Part shown: positions 8,831 through 20,129 of the stretch, one piece after another | Layout of the letters: each line of letters begins with the position of its first letter | How positions within the stretch are numbered: the first letter of the stretch is position 1 | Assembly: GCA_033064195.1 (NCBI GenBank) | Contig: JARBJD010000186.1 | Span: 1-64,000 of the forward strand | Source: Blattamonas nauphoetae | Taxonomy: Eukaryota; Preaxostyla; Oxymonadida | Direction of reading: 5' to 3' | Length of the DNA: 64,000 bases | The notes under the pieces: model-generated | What the model saw: the letters and a program-made list of their open reading frames with translations, nothing else | What the model was told of the DNA's origin: nothing | Databases searched by the model: none | Made by a program: the position numbers and the translations under genes

Positions 8831-11800
8831 ATGTCTGATATATGTGATTTAGACGAATTTTCGTCTGAATATCTCTTGAGCAGTCCAATTGTCAAGAAGA
8901 AAAGACTGCACTCATTAATTCCCTCAGATGAAGCGAAGCGAAAGAAAGAAAAGCGGAGGGTCAAAGCAATCAAGGAAGGACGTGTTCCAGGGATAATTGG
9001 GAACCCACGGTATTTGACCCCCCAAGAAGAAGAAACACTTTTAGATGCAATAAGAAGAAGAGAATTCAACGAGAAGTGTCCGTCATATAATAAAGTTAGA
9101 AAATTGGTATCTTTTTTCTCGATTGAACTGAATCATAGGCGTTTCGAATTCGACTCCGAAGGGGATTGTCTCAATCTGTTCTGAAATACCCGTGTAGAAC
9201 GTGGGTATATCGTTTTCTCAAGAGACACACATCCGTACACTCCATCCTGCCAACTCCTGTGGATGAGGCACGGTTCAAAGCCTCCACACTCCAACATATC
9301 CTTCCTTTTCTCCGCAAACTACTCAAACTCGTTGAGATCCATCAGTACCATCCAGACCTAATCTTACAGCTTGACGAAACGAGCCTCCAATCCAAAGCCT
9401 TTCGTCCCTCCAAATGCATCGGGACAACCAGTAGGGGGAAGTACTATGTCATGGAGACAAAACCGATTTCAAAAATGACAGCGTTATTTGTGTGTGCCGC
9501 TTCTGGTCGACACTACAAGACCCATCTTCTCTTTCCACAAAACATGACTCTTCCCCGACTTTCAGACTACAAGTATTCTATATACACAGTCACCAAAACG
9601 CAACGTGGCTGGATGACGAAACCTGTATTTGCAGACATAGTGATGAATCAATTGGTACCAGAGATAGAGAAAGTCCGGCAAGAACACATTCGAGAGCGAG
9701 AAGAATACCATCAGCAATTGGAACAAGAGAAGGCCAGCCCGAAGAAACGCAGTCCAAAGAAGCTAAGCGAGGCACGATCTGAAACAGAAGCCAGGGAAAG
9801 CGATTACGCATGGCTAGAAGGAATTAAGTGTGGAGTATCGACGATCAATAAAAGGTTAGGAGGCGATCCACAGCGAACGGTGATGATGGGAGGCGATGCA
9901 CAGCGAACGAACGTGATGGGAGGCGATGCACAACGATTCGGGATGATGGGAGGCGAAGCACAGCGAACAGTGATGATGGGAGGCGATGCACAGCGAACGG
10001 TGATGATGGGAGGCGATGCACAGCGAACGGTGATGATGGGAGGCGATGCACAGCGAACGGTGATGATGGGAGGCGATGCACAGCGAACAGTGATGATGGG
10101 AGGCGATGCACAGCGAACGGTGATGATGGGAGGCGAAGCACAGCGAACAGTGATGATGGGAGGCGATGCACAGCGAACGGTGATGATGGGAGGCGATGCA
10201 CAGCGAACAGTGATGATGGGAGGCGAAGCACAGCGAACGGTGATGATGGGAGGCGAAGCAGAGCGAACGAACGTGATGGGAGGCGATGCACAACGATTCG
10301 GGATGATGGGAGGCGAAGCACAGCGAACAGTGATGATGGGAGGCGATGCACAGCGAACGGTGATGATGGGAGGCGATGCACAGCGAACAGTGATGATGGG
10401 AGGCGATGCACAGCGAACAGTGATGATGGGAGGCGATGCACAGCGAACAGTGATGATGGGAGGCGATGCACAGCGAACAGTGATGATGGGAGGCGAAGCA
10501 CAGCGAACGGTGATGATGGGAGGCGATGCACAGCGAACGGTGATGATGGGAGGCGATGCACAGCGAACAGTGATGATGGGAGGCGATGCACAGCGAACGG
10601 TGATGATGGGAGGCGATGCACAGCGAACAGTGATGATGGGAGGCGATGCACAGCGAACGAACGTGATGGGAGGCGATGCACAACGATTCGGGATGATGGG
10701 AGGCGAAGCACAGCGAACAGTGATGATGGGAGGCGATGCACAGCGAACAGTGATGATGGGAGGCGATGCACAGCGAACAGTGATGATGGGAGGCGATGCA
10801 CAGCGATCGAACGTGATGGGAGGCGATGCACAACGATTCGGGATGATGGGAGGCGAAGCACAGCGAACAGTGATGATGGTAGGCGAAGCAGAGCGAACGG
10901 TGATGATGGGAGGCGAAGCACAGCGAACAGTGATGATGGGAGGCGATGCACAGCGAACGGTGATGATGGGAGGCGATGCACAACGATTCGGGATGATGGG
11001 AGGCGAAGCACAGCGAACAGTGATGATGGGAGGCGATGCACAGCGAACGAACGTGATGGGAGGTGATGCACAACGAATGGAAGTGATCACAAATGATTCA
11101 CTGCGACTGGGAGGCGATGGGATGCAAGTAGCGGCGATGTGTAGCGATCAGACGAAATTGGGGACGATGAGAGCTGCAACTGAGCGTGCTCTCATCATTC
11201 TAGATGGCCACGTCTCACGTTCGCAACCTGACCTTATGTCGTGGCTTGCTGCACATCAAATTGATGTTATAGTTCTCCCCTCTCACACTTCGGAGTTCCT
11301 TCAGCCATTGGATCAAGTTGTGAACAAAGAGTGGAAGAAAGCACTCAAGTCTGTCAGTATGCCGAAGGACAAGAACGACCAATCACAACTGAACCAGTTT
11401 ATGAATAAGATTGATGGGGCGGTGACAAGAGCTCTCCAAGCTGACTACATCCGGAAAGGATTCGAGAAGTGTGGTCTCATCCTTATGTCTCCCACAAAAA
11501 TGCTGATGAGTCTACGAAATGTGGGGCAGACCTTTGAAGAGTGGAAACAGACAAACACTCTTCAAAAAAAAGTAGATGACGAGTTGAATGTGAACTCAGA
11601 TGACGGACTTGACTGTAACTGGAAGAACCAAATCAAAGGGGACCATCTCGATGAATGGGAATCGTTTACTGTAGAAAACGACAACTCGATCCCACCTTTG
11701 AAGCCCTCTGCATCGTTTCCGATCAGTGGGCATGTATTATCAGATCCATACTTCCTCCATCGTTGGTTCGAGCACAACGCTGCCCAAAAACGGGTTGAAG

Positions 11801-12270
11801 AGGAGAGGGAAGTCGCTCGCCGCGCCAGAAATGAACGGAGGAGAGCGGCAACGTTTAGCAAGCTTGAGAAGCTCCAAGGAAAACAAGTGAGAAGACCCCC
11901 TCAACATGTGTCGCGAGAATTTAGAGTGATTCATGATGACAGCAGCGAGTCTTCAATTAGCCTCGGCCATGACGAAGAGTTCGATGATGTGGCCTTCATT
12001 CATGATCCGAATGAGAGTGATGATGACGATTCACTGTCTGAGTTAACTGATGGGAGCGTTTCGGAATCTATTTCAAATCATCTCAATCATCTCATGTCAG
12101 CAATCCACGGACGACTTCCTGGGAAAAGGAAAACTCGTCCTCCAAGCTCATTCCAAACACAGACGCAAGTTCCCACCAGTAGGATATCGAATGACAGTCT
12201 CCGAGGACCACAGCAAAACTTTGTGGTTGATGCTGGGGGGATGATCCTTCTGGATTCCGACAGCGATTGA
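8831..12270 (+). CDS. Pogo-like DDE transposase with 41 decapeptide repeats
   Basis: The gene has two exons, 8831-9106 and 9139-12270, giving 1135 residues. Removing the 32-nt GT..AG segment between them joins a helix-turn-helix-like N-terminus to the expected TWVYRFLKRH region in frame; without this the frame breaks. The catalytic aspartates are D171 (QLDETS), D781 (LDGHVS) and D817 (PLDQ); the last two are separated by 35 residues, as usual in pogo/jerky transposases (DDE_1). Between the first and second aspartate sits a tract of 41 exact 10-residue units (residues 333-742), preceded by a lysine/glutamate-rich coil. The C-terminus is acidic and serine-rich. The enzyme should cut and paste E1 at TA sites. 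Whether it is active with such an insertion in its core is unknown. Confidence 0.85.
9107..9138 (+). other. Candidate 32-nt spliceosomal intron in the E1 transposase
   Basis: Begins GTATCT and ends CATAG, phase 0. Its length (32, remainder 2 on division by 3) is exactly what is needed to bring the upstream frame into the downstream one. A pyrimidine run follows the 5' site, and AACTGAAT near the 3' end could serve as branch site. Confidence 0.7.
9859..11088 (+). repeat. 41 tandem 30-bp coding repeats
   Basis: The unit GGAGGCGATGCACAGCGAAC plus ten bases (cggtgatgat or variants) encodes GGDAQRTVMM. Variants include GGEAQRTVMM, GGDAQRTNVM and GGDAQRFGMM; the last two occur side by side as a recurrent pair, so blocks of several units have been copied. 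Every unit is exactly 30 bp, so the frame is kept. Many silent third-base choices are identical between units, indicating recent expansion. Confidence 0.95.
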
Positions 12271-15200
12271 TTTCGTACATCTCTCTCCTTCTCCTCATCA
12301 AATGCTTCCTCCTCAAACTCCGCATGTTGCTCTCTTCTTCGTCTCTTCCGATTTGAATGGAGCATTTGGCAGACTAGTCATGAGGTCAGAACATCGAACA
12401 CCCGTTCAGCAGACTGGTTCTAATCTCCAATGTTGTTCTCGCTCTCAAACTCGGACTCAGTCTCGAGCGACTGTCATCAACAGCTGTGATGCAGATGAAG
12501 ATCCTGTCTCCTGACTCGCGAATATCATGAACTATCATCTCCTCATCTGGTTCAGAAAGGAACAAAACCTCGATCACCTTGAGATTGTGGGGCAGGAGGA
12601 ACGGCGACTGCATGTTGTTCGAGTTGGAGGTGTCTCCGGCAATGGAGAAGAAAGTGGTCATCGAGTGAGATATGGTGTTTGGAGAACTCATCGTGTGTGT
12701 TGTCTCCTTCACTCTTCTGCTTCGCAGTCATGTTGTTCATCTGTCGGTTGATCTTACACACACTCTCTTTGATCTTCTGACGAAGCGATTTGGATTCTAG
12801 AAGCATTTCACGGGGCAGGTTGTCTTGGACAAACTCACTATTGATCACACAGCGGATTAAGGACTGACAACGAGGAAGAAAGTTGATAAAATCCACTGGA
12901 ATCAGAAGCTGCACCATGTATACGTTCAATTGACTACAATCCACTCACCCAGAAGTAGTTCACATTCGGGCTGTCGCTGGGCACTGATGCGAGTTCTTCG
13001 AATGTTCTTGTCGCTCATGCTAGGAGGGGCCTCGCAAAATGGAAGTTTGATGCCTCCTCCCCTCATCCGCATCGCAGAAATCTTGTTTGCTCCCTCCTCC
13101 CCTCATCTTACACAAACCGAAGCTCCCACTCCATTGAGATAGTAGTCCGTGAAGTGGCCCATAGGTCGTAAATGACAAATAGCATTCAATTGTAATTATT
13201 CTCCAAATTAGATTCATTATTTAAGCTTTGCACTTCTTTTTCTCGAATCAGGGCGAACCAATGATCCGAGAAACTTCCGCTTTCGCGGAGGGAGAGGGAG
13301 CAAAGGCCCTTGGGGCCTGGCACAATCTTCGGGACAGGTCGTGAAACTCGTGGGAGCTTCGGTTTGTGTAAGAGGAGCTCCCTTACCAGTCGCTCCTCAC
13401 AAACCTTAGCTCCCACTCCATTGAGAGTTGAAAAGATTAGATGAAGAGTTTGATCAAAAAGAAAACAGCATATCTGGTGAGTCAATCTGTAAAGATGATT
13501 CAGTTTAGGACCGTGACCCCACGATGAGTGGCTGTCACGAAGATTAGGTGTTGATCGATCCTTCGTCGGCTATCGAGGAGATACCACCCACTCTCAGTTT
13601 GAAGGTGACGGCAGGGTCGATCGTGACGAGGACAAATGGGGTCAACTGTCATTCGAAATGCTCCATCGCGGGTAACAATCTTTGACTGTTCATTCTCAGA
13701 ACGACCCCTCTTTCCAAGGCTTACTGTATCGGTCACAATTCGCCGTGACGAGTCTTCTTCGGGTGGGGTTGTCTGATTGGATCGGCTGAACAGATGAGAG
13801 TTCTCCTGTGGTTTTGGCCGTTCCCGTTGATCTCGACAGTAGCGACAATACGCGATGTGCACGAACATCCTTCAACAATTCTGTTGGGATAACAGTCAAG
13901 GATCGAGGGAAGTGAGACTGATGACGCTCTCTGTCCTTTGTCTAGTTTTTTCTTTTGATTGCCCTTTCAGCGTCATGGTGAGAAAACTGATATCTCCTCT
14001 TTCGATCTATGTATCATCAGCCTCGCTATTAATATCACTGTCTGAGTGATCGCTCTCTTCATCGATGTCTTCGTGAGAGATCAACATCTGATCTCTCCAC
14101 ATCCCGTGAGATCTGTATAATCCGTTCCGAAGAGTGGCTGTTAACCCTATCCACATCTATATCATCAGAAATGTGCTTGTTATCCGATTCGTCGGGATCG
14201 TCAATGAGTAGCGGTCTATCGTCTGGAATGACTCTCCTTCCTTCTCATTCCTCCAGAATCAGCTTTGAGTCTGATCCTTCCATCGTCGGGGGCGACTCTC
14301 TCTCCCTTCTTCACTCCCACCATAACTTGTTCGAGAATCATTGATGGGGTCTGAAATCTGGTTTTGGTGTCTGGTTTGATGTTCAGTTTTGTGGAGAGAC
14401 GCAAGGAAACGGCACGACGACTAACGGATGGATTGTTGAATTCTTTGATTTGAATGTTTTCCTGACAGATTGAGGAGAAGGAGTGCAGGGTCAAGGGAAT
14501 GACCCTGAAGCATCCACATCATTCAATGTGCTTTACCGGATGTGTCAGGCGATGATTTTCGCGAAAGGAAGGGTTAACTTTCACTTCTAGACAACGAAAG
14601 GCAAGCTGGGACAAGTTGGTCATGTCCATGATACTGCTTGATCTCTGGGTGGTTTAACTGTGATTTTCTTCTGTCTGTGTCCACCTAGAATATCTTTCCT
14701 TCGGCTGTAACGATAATTCGTGAAAGGGTTGCTTCCATGAGTGGATAGACCGCAAAGTGGGCTCTATGGTGAAAAGTTCAAGAAAGGATGAGAGGGAGAA
14801 GGATCACTGTCTTTCAAGTTCGACGAAACAGCTGGGTGTCGAAATGAATCATCAGGGAAGAGCGAAGAGCCTAACTGGTGGGAAGATGGGGTTATGATCT
14901 GCCAGTCAGAGACGAAATTTTGCCAAATTGTGATAGTCGTGAAGGTTGAGTCGAGCAATTCGCATGATGCATCAAGGCGAGACTGGGTACTGCGCAATCC
15001 GACGTGGAGACCACGTTGAAAGATACACAGCAGAGTATCTTGACTCACTGTATTTTCCTGATTGTGATTGTAACAGACGATTAGAGTATCTATGTCCAAG
15101 TTGTGGTTAAGAAATTTTCCTCTCCAATCTTTCTTGAGATCCGGGCGATTAAAATATTTGTTGACGATCAGACAAAGTCAGTTTGTGATGCAGCCGTCCC

Positions 15201-17480
15201 GATTCGATACCGAACAATGGGAGTTGCACCGTCTTGCCAACATTCCACAACCGTCCGTCTCTGGACGAGAGTCTCTGATCAAGAGACGAGTGTTCTCCGT
15301 CCAATTGGGTTGATGACTCTTTGAACAAAGTTTGCGTGAGATCCCCGAATGAGCTGGTGGAGAACGCACTAGGTTCAGAATTTTGTGTTTCTTGATCCCA
15401 TTTGTGACTTCGGAAGACAGAGTTGATTCTTGTTCAACGTGTGACGTCTCTAACAACGTTCCGTTTCATTTACTTTGCTTTGTCTGCTTGGTCGTCATTA
15501 ATCGGAGTGAGGACAGACGTTGCGAGCCTTGTATTTCGACGTACTGAATGCATATCAAACAATCGACGATAAATGATGGGAGTGTCAAGTTGCTTCCCCC
15601 TTCGCTTATCGTGGAGTCCACCTCAACAATCTCGTGGAAGTGTCAGTCGTATTCACATCGGCGGTGAATGTTATTGTTACAGATAAATCCAGAAAGTTTG
15701 AGCAACCATTCATGCCTGGATCGTTCGCTCAACCAGAATCCGACCATCCGTATAAGCAAGTAACTTTCGTGTCGAACTGCTCAGAACTATTGCACCAGAT
15801 TTCATTTTCCAGATTTGGTGGATCGAGAGAAGAGACTGCGTGGGCAGAGAGAGGACTCGAAGACGACCGGCCTTGTCTCGAGCGTTGTGCCTCCTGGGGA
15901 GATGCGAGCCTGTTTACCTGTTCCTCGTCGAACTGTCTCGGCATCGCGTTTGAGTCCACGTCGGAAAGGGTTGTGTACCAATCACACACTTCGACTGAGC
16001 GTTGGAGTGGATTCTGGAATGGCACGTCGAAGACGAGAGGGCTGCGAAGGACGGGTAGAGGACTCGAGAGGTCGACGAGTGCATCATGTTGATGTTGGCC
16101 AGTTCCGCTCTCCTCCTCTCTTCGGCGCTTTGTCGTCTCTGCACGGTCTTCACCTATGCGATTCTTGTGGCTCATCGATATGTCCGAACTTGTGGAAAGG
16201 AGGAAGTATATTGTGAAAACTTGATTGTCACTTGAGCCTGCTAATTCCATGATATGGAGACCGACTCTTGCATAATCTGAGGCTGATGCGAATTCTTCCG
16301 TTTAGGTGATATGGTTGTGAACAACCACATTCGTTGAACAAGAGAGGGATCCATGGGAGACTCCCTTCTAACGAGAAAAGGTCCCGCAGATATCACAAGC
16401 TGATGTGACATTATCACTAAGGATCTAAAATGAACACGTTGTTGGTCAACAATAAGGCGAATTGCACCTATCTGACGAGAAAAAGTCGCCTGGTGTCCCT
16501 TCGAGATGGAAATGTTCTATGTCGGGTTTGATGAACACATCGGGGAAATAGTGACAGAGAAAGGTGATAAATAATATATCCATGGTGAACCTGGCCTCAT
16601 AACTGTCACCAATCTTCCCTTCCATAATAACTGTTTCGAGTGTTCCAAAACATCGTGAGTATCCTCCGATCGACACGAACGATGGTTGTAGCCGATCAAT
16701 CGATATCATGATTTCTCCTCCCTGCGATGTGGGTAATTCTCCCAAAGATTCTCTGGCCATCGGGATGGAGAGGAGATTGAGCGGAGTATATCAGTGACCC
16801 GAATCTGTTGTCTACCTTGCAATTCTTCTGAACCTGTTGAGCGTTGTGTTTGATATCACCCAACCAGTAATTGTTGGTGGAAGGTAGATTTGGCGGATCT
16901 TCTTTCGAACTTGGTAGTGGTATTTCGTGTTTTCTAAGAACTTGTACAATTTGTCGTGAATGCCGAAGTGCTGATCGCGTATTCGAATATTGGTTGGACT
17001 GTATTCCGGGAGTCCAGAGGCGACTCGGACTGAAGTTGAGTCGACGAAATCGGCGAAAAAGGAAGCCCTTGCTTTCTTGAACAATGACTACTGAGATCGA
17101 AATACTCACTTGTTGCACTTCTTCCTTCTATGTTGAGGATCGTGCTTGGCCAGATCCTTCCTGTAATCACCGAGGAAAGACGGACTTGAGGAACCTTTCT
17201 TCGGATCTGTCGTCACAGTTGCGAGCTCTCTTCAAACTATCTTGAATCAAAGTGAAACTTAGCAACGCAATTGAGTTTAGGAGGGTTGAATGGAGTGCGT
17301 AGTGGACAAAATATCGAGAGTAGAAGATGAAATTTGGCTCGGGAAATCTGTGGTTGAGAAAGTCTTCATAATCTTTCCAGAGTGGTTATGGAATCTCGGA
17401 AATTCCTTCCACAGCTTATATGTATGGTTTCCATTCTCGGGGGAACATTAAATCTTGTATTTGAATAACTATTTGGAATG
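12271..17480. other. Decayed region inside E1, no intact gene
   Basis: About 5.2 kb downstream of the transposase with only short open frames on both strands. Coherent-looking fragments lie on the minus strand, for example 16446-16760 and 16812-17084, which read like pieces of a globular protein, and 13500-13868 with a CRYC motif. They may be remains of a second gene or captured host DNA; no family is recognised. Local inverted repeats occur: 13122-13167 is an exact reverse complement of 17485-17530, and 13373-13426 of part of 17513-17568. Confidence 0.45.
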
Positions 17481-17569
17481 TAAGGACCTATGGGCCACTT
17501 CACGGACTACTATCTCAATGGAGTGGGAGCTAAGGTTTGTGAGGAGCGACTGGTAAGGGAGCTCCTCCG

Positions 17570-18830
17570 CATCGCAGAATTGATCGTTGTCCCTCCTCCC
17601 CTCATCCGCATCGCAGAATTGATCGTTGTCCCTCCTCCCCTCATCCGCATCGCAGAATTGATCGTTGTCCCTCCTTCCCTCATCCGCATCGCTGGAATCT
17701 TGTTTGCTCCCTCCTCCCTTCATCCGCATCGCAGAAATCCTGTTTGCTCCCTCCTCCCCTCATCCGCATCGCAGCATTGATCGTTGTCCCTCCTCCCCTC
17801 ATCCGCTTCGCTGGAATCTTGTTTGCTCCCTCCTCCCCTCATCCGCATCGCAGAATTGATCGTTGTCCCTCCTCCCCTCATCCGCATCGCAGAAATCTTG
17901 TTTGCTCCCTCCTCCCCTCATCCGCATCGCAGAATTGATCGTTGTCCCTCCTCCCCTCATCCGCATCTCAGAAATCTTGTTTGCTCCCTCCTCCCCTCAT
18001 CCGCATCGCAGAATTGATCGTTGTCCCTCCTCCCCTCATCCGCATCGCTGGAATCTTGTTTGTTCCCTCCTCCCCTCATCCGCATCGCAGAAATCTTGTT
18101 TGTTCCCTCCTCCCCTCATCCGCATCGCAGAATTGATCGTTGTCCCTCCTCTCCTCATCCGCATCGCAGAAATCTTGTTTGCTCCCTCCTCCCCTCATCC
18201 GCATCGCAGAATTGATCGTTGTCCCTCCTCCCCTCATCCGCATCGCAGAAATCTTGTTTGCTCCCTCCTCCCCTCATCCGCATCGCAGAAATCTTGTTTC
18301 TTCCCTCCTCCCCTCATCCGCATCGCAGAATTGATCGTTGTCCCTCCTCCCCTCATCCGCATCTCAGAAATCTTGTTTGCTCCCTCCTCCCCTCATCCGC
18401 ATCGCAGAATTGATCGTTGTCCCTCCTCCCCTCATCCGCATCGCTGGAATCTTGTTTGTTCCCTCCTCCCCTCATCCGCATCGCAGAAATCTTGTTTGTT
18501 CCCTCCTCCCCTCATCCGCATCGCAGAATTGATCGTTGTCCCTCCTCTCCTCATCCGCATCGCAGAAATCTTGTTTGCTCCCTCCTCCCCTCATCCGCAT
18601 CGCAGAATTGATCGTTGTCCCTCCTCCCCTCATCCGCATCGCAGAAATCTTGTTTGCTCCCTCCTCCCCTCATCCGCATCGCAGAATTGATCGTTGTCCC
18701 TCCTCCCCTCATCCGCATCTCAGAAATCTTGTTTGCTCCCTCCTCCCCTCATCCGCATCGCAGAAATCTTGTTTCTTCCCTCCTCCCCTCATCCACATCG
18801 CTGGAATCTTCTTTCTTCCCTCCCTTCCTT
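17570..18830 (+). repeat. 39/40-bp minisatellite with a 396-bp higher-order repeat
   Basis: About 32 units built on CTCATCCGCATCGCAGAA. Type A (39 bp) continues TTGATCGTTGTCCCTCCTCC, type B (40 bp) ATCTTGTTTGCTCCCTCCTC; a B variant has GCTGGAATC. The order of ten units (four A, six B) recurs 396 bp later, including rare marker variants such as CATCTCAG and TTTCTTCC. The mixed 39/40 lengths change frame from unit to unit, so it is not coding. One isolated B unit lies at about 13045-13100, next to one arm of an inverted repeat. Confidence 0.9.
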
Positions 18831-19084
18831 ATCCGCCTCGCCAGATTAAAGTTTGTTCCCGAACTGACCTCCATCACCTCCCTCGTCTGCTCTCCTCCCA
18901 AACCTTCCCCAGATCACATCCACTGCTGAGCCATGTTTCGGCAATCCGTTTCATCTTGATCCATCGTGTCAATCTGACACTTGACTTGATTGACATGTGC
19001 CGAGATCAAGCTCATTCCCTGTGTCGCTGGATTCATTTTGATGGTTCCTGATCGATGTTCCCATTTTTGATTATCATTTCTCAA
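18831..19084. other. Spacer between minisatellite and right TIR of E1
   Basis: Degenerate extension of the minisatellite followed by about 200 bp of unique sequence. No gene is seen. Confidence 0.5.
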
Positions 19085-19345
19085 AATTGTGTTGAATCTA
19101 TTGAAGATAGTTAGGTTGAAATCATATTGTGCATAATATCCAATCTTTACGAGCCAATCTTCCTTCTTTTTCCCGATGATGTTTGATCTGACCCATAAAC
19201 TGAACACACAACCAGTTTAGCAGGTTTTTCTCGGGAAGCAGGACTTTTTTAACTCTATCATTTCACACAGTTCATATTCACCACATCCTCTATCGTTTCA
19301 AAGAAAATGCCGAATTAGTGACACCGGACTAATTGGTGACACTAC
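19085..19345 (-). repeat. Right TIR of E1
   Basis: Reverse complement of 8511-8771 with a few substitutions, ending GGTGACACTAC before the TA target at 19346-19347. Confidence 0.88.
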
Positions 19346-19521
19346 TATTAGAAGGTGTTTGAGGTGTGTTTGAGCCATATAGCAGCAGTTTTAAGCAAGT
19401 TCTGAAAATCGACTTTTTGGTCACTTTTTCGACCACTGTTCGGTACGTAGCTCCACGAATTCTCAACCGATTTTCATCAGGATTGTTTTGATCGACGACT
19501 CACATCGTCCCCGACATTTTA
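19346..19521. other. Host spacer between E1 and E2
   Basis: 176 bp of non-repeated sequence without a gene. The bases next to the two elements are alike (TTTTATA on the left sides, TATTAGAA on the right sides), which may reflect target preference. Confidence 0.5.
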
Positions 19522-19523
19522 TA

Positions 19524-19766
19524 GTGGTGTCACCAATCGGTGTCTTGTCACCAATTGGTGCTTTTCTCTGAGACTATAGAGAATGTGGTGTGTATGAACT
19601 GTGTGAAGTGATAGAGTTAAAGAAGGCCTCCATCCAGAGAAAAACAAGAAATACTGGTTGAGTGTCCAATTCATGGGTTAGATCATCCCTCGTTCTGGAA
19701 AAGAGGATAAATTAGAGATTATTCACTTCATATTTTGTTTCCTTCAACTTCTTTAACAAACATAAG
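19524..19766 (+). repeat. Left TIR of E2
   Basis: Starts GTGGTGTCACCAATCGGTGT and contains the perfect palindrome CACCAATTGGTG within the first 40 bp. Matches the reverse complement of 23705-23947 base for base as far as I can read. Confidence 0.92.
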
Positions 19767-20129
19767 GCGACTATGAATCCTATTCTCATCGATTCTTCGT
19801 CATTTCCCCAATTTTGTCAGATAAAGGGATACCAATCTCTCCCATCTCTGAAAGTTGAAATTTAAGCACGCCTCTCTCTGAACTTTTACGTCGAACATTT
19901 TCATCAATACTTCAACTACCGGATCAAACATCGTTCTTGTGTTCAACGTTCTCTTCACCTGGATAACTCAGATTCTCTTCCAAGCTCAAAAAACATTCAA
20001 TCTTGTGATCCGTGACACAAAACCGCATCGCTGCAAGCTCTCCGACACTCACACCTATTCGAACGGTAGCCAGATCATATTTTGAGAGATTGATCGCAGC
20101 TGCTTGATCAGGCAATCCGCTACCAAATG

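Larger units (their letters stand above)
8511..19345 (+). mobile_element. E1: 10.8-kb pogo-like DNA transposon
   Basis: TA dinucleotides flank the element (8509-8510 and 19346-19347), and long TIRs of about 261 bp face each other at the ends with few differences. Inside are a DDE transposase gene (8831-12270), a decayed region (12271-17480) and a 39/40-bp minisatellite (17570-18830). TA duplication and a CENP-B/pogo-type DDE transposase are typical of the Tc1/mariner-pogo group. The size is far larger than the usual 2-3 kb, because of the extra right half and the repeat tract within the transposase. Near-identity of the TIRs indicates a recent insertion. Confidence 0.88.

Noticed and set aside
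9804-11090. Three long open frames on the minus strand opposite the decapeptide repeats
   Set aside because: A stop-free 30-bp repeat is open in several frames automatically; the minus-strand peptides are low-complexity and have no unique domain.
17863-18690. 275-codon frame through the minisatellite
   Set aside because: Units of 39 and 40 bp shift frame, and similar frames occur in several registers; it is a product of repeat composition.
17570-18830. CRISPR-like array
   Set aside because: Units are contiguous and alternate between two related types; there are no unique spacers, and the context is a eukaryotic transposon.
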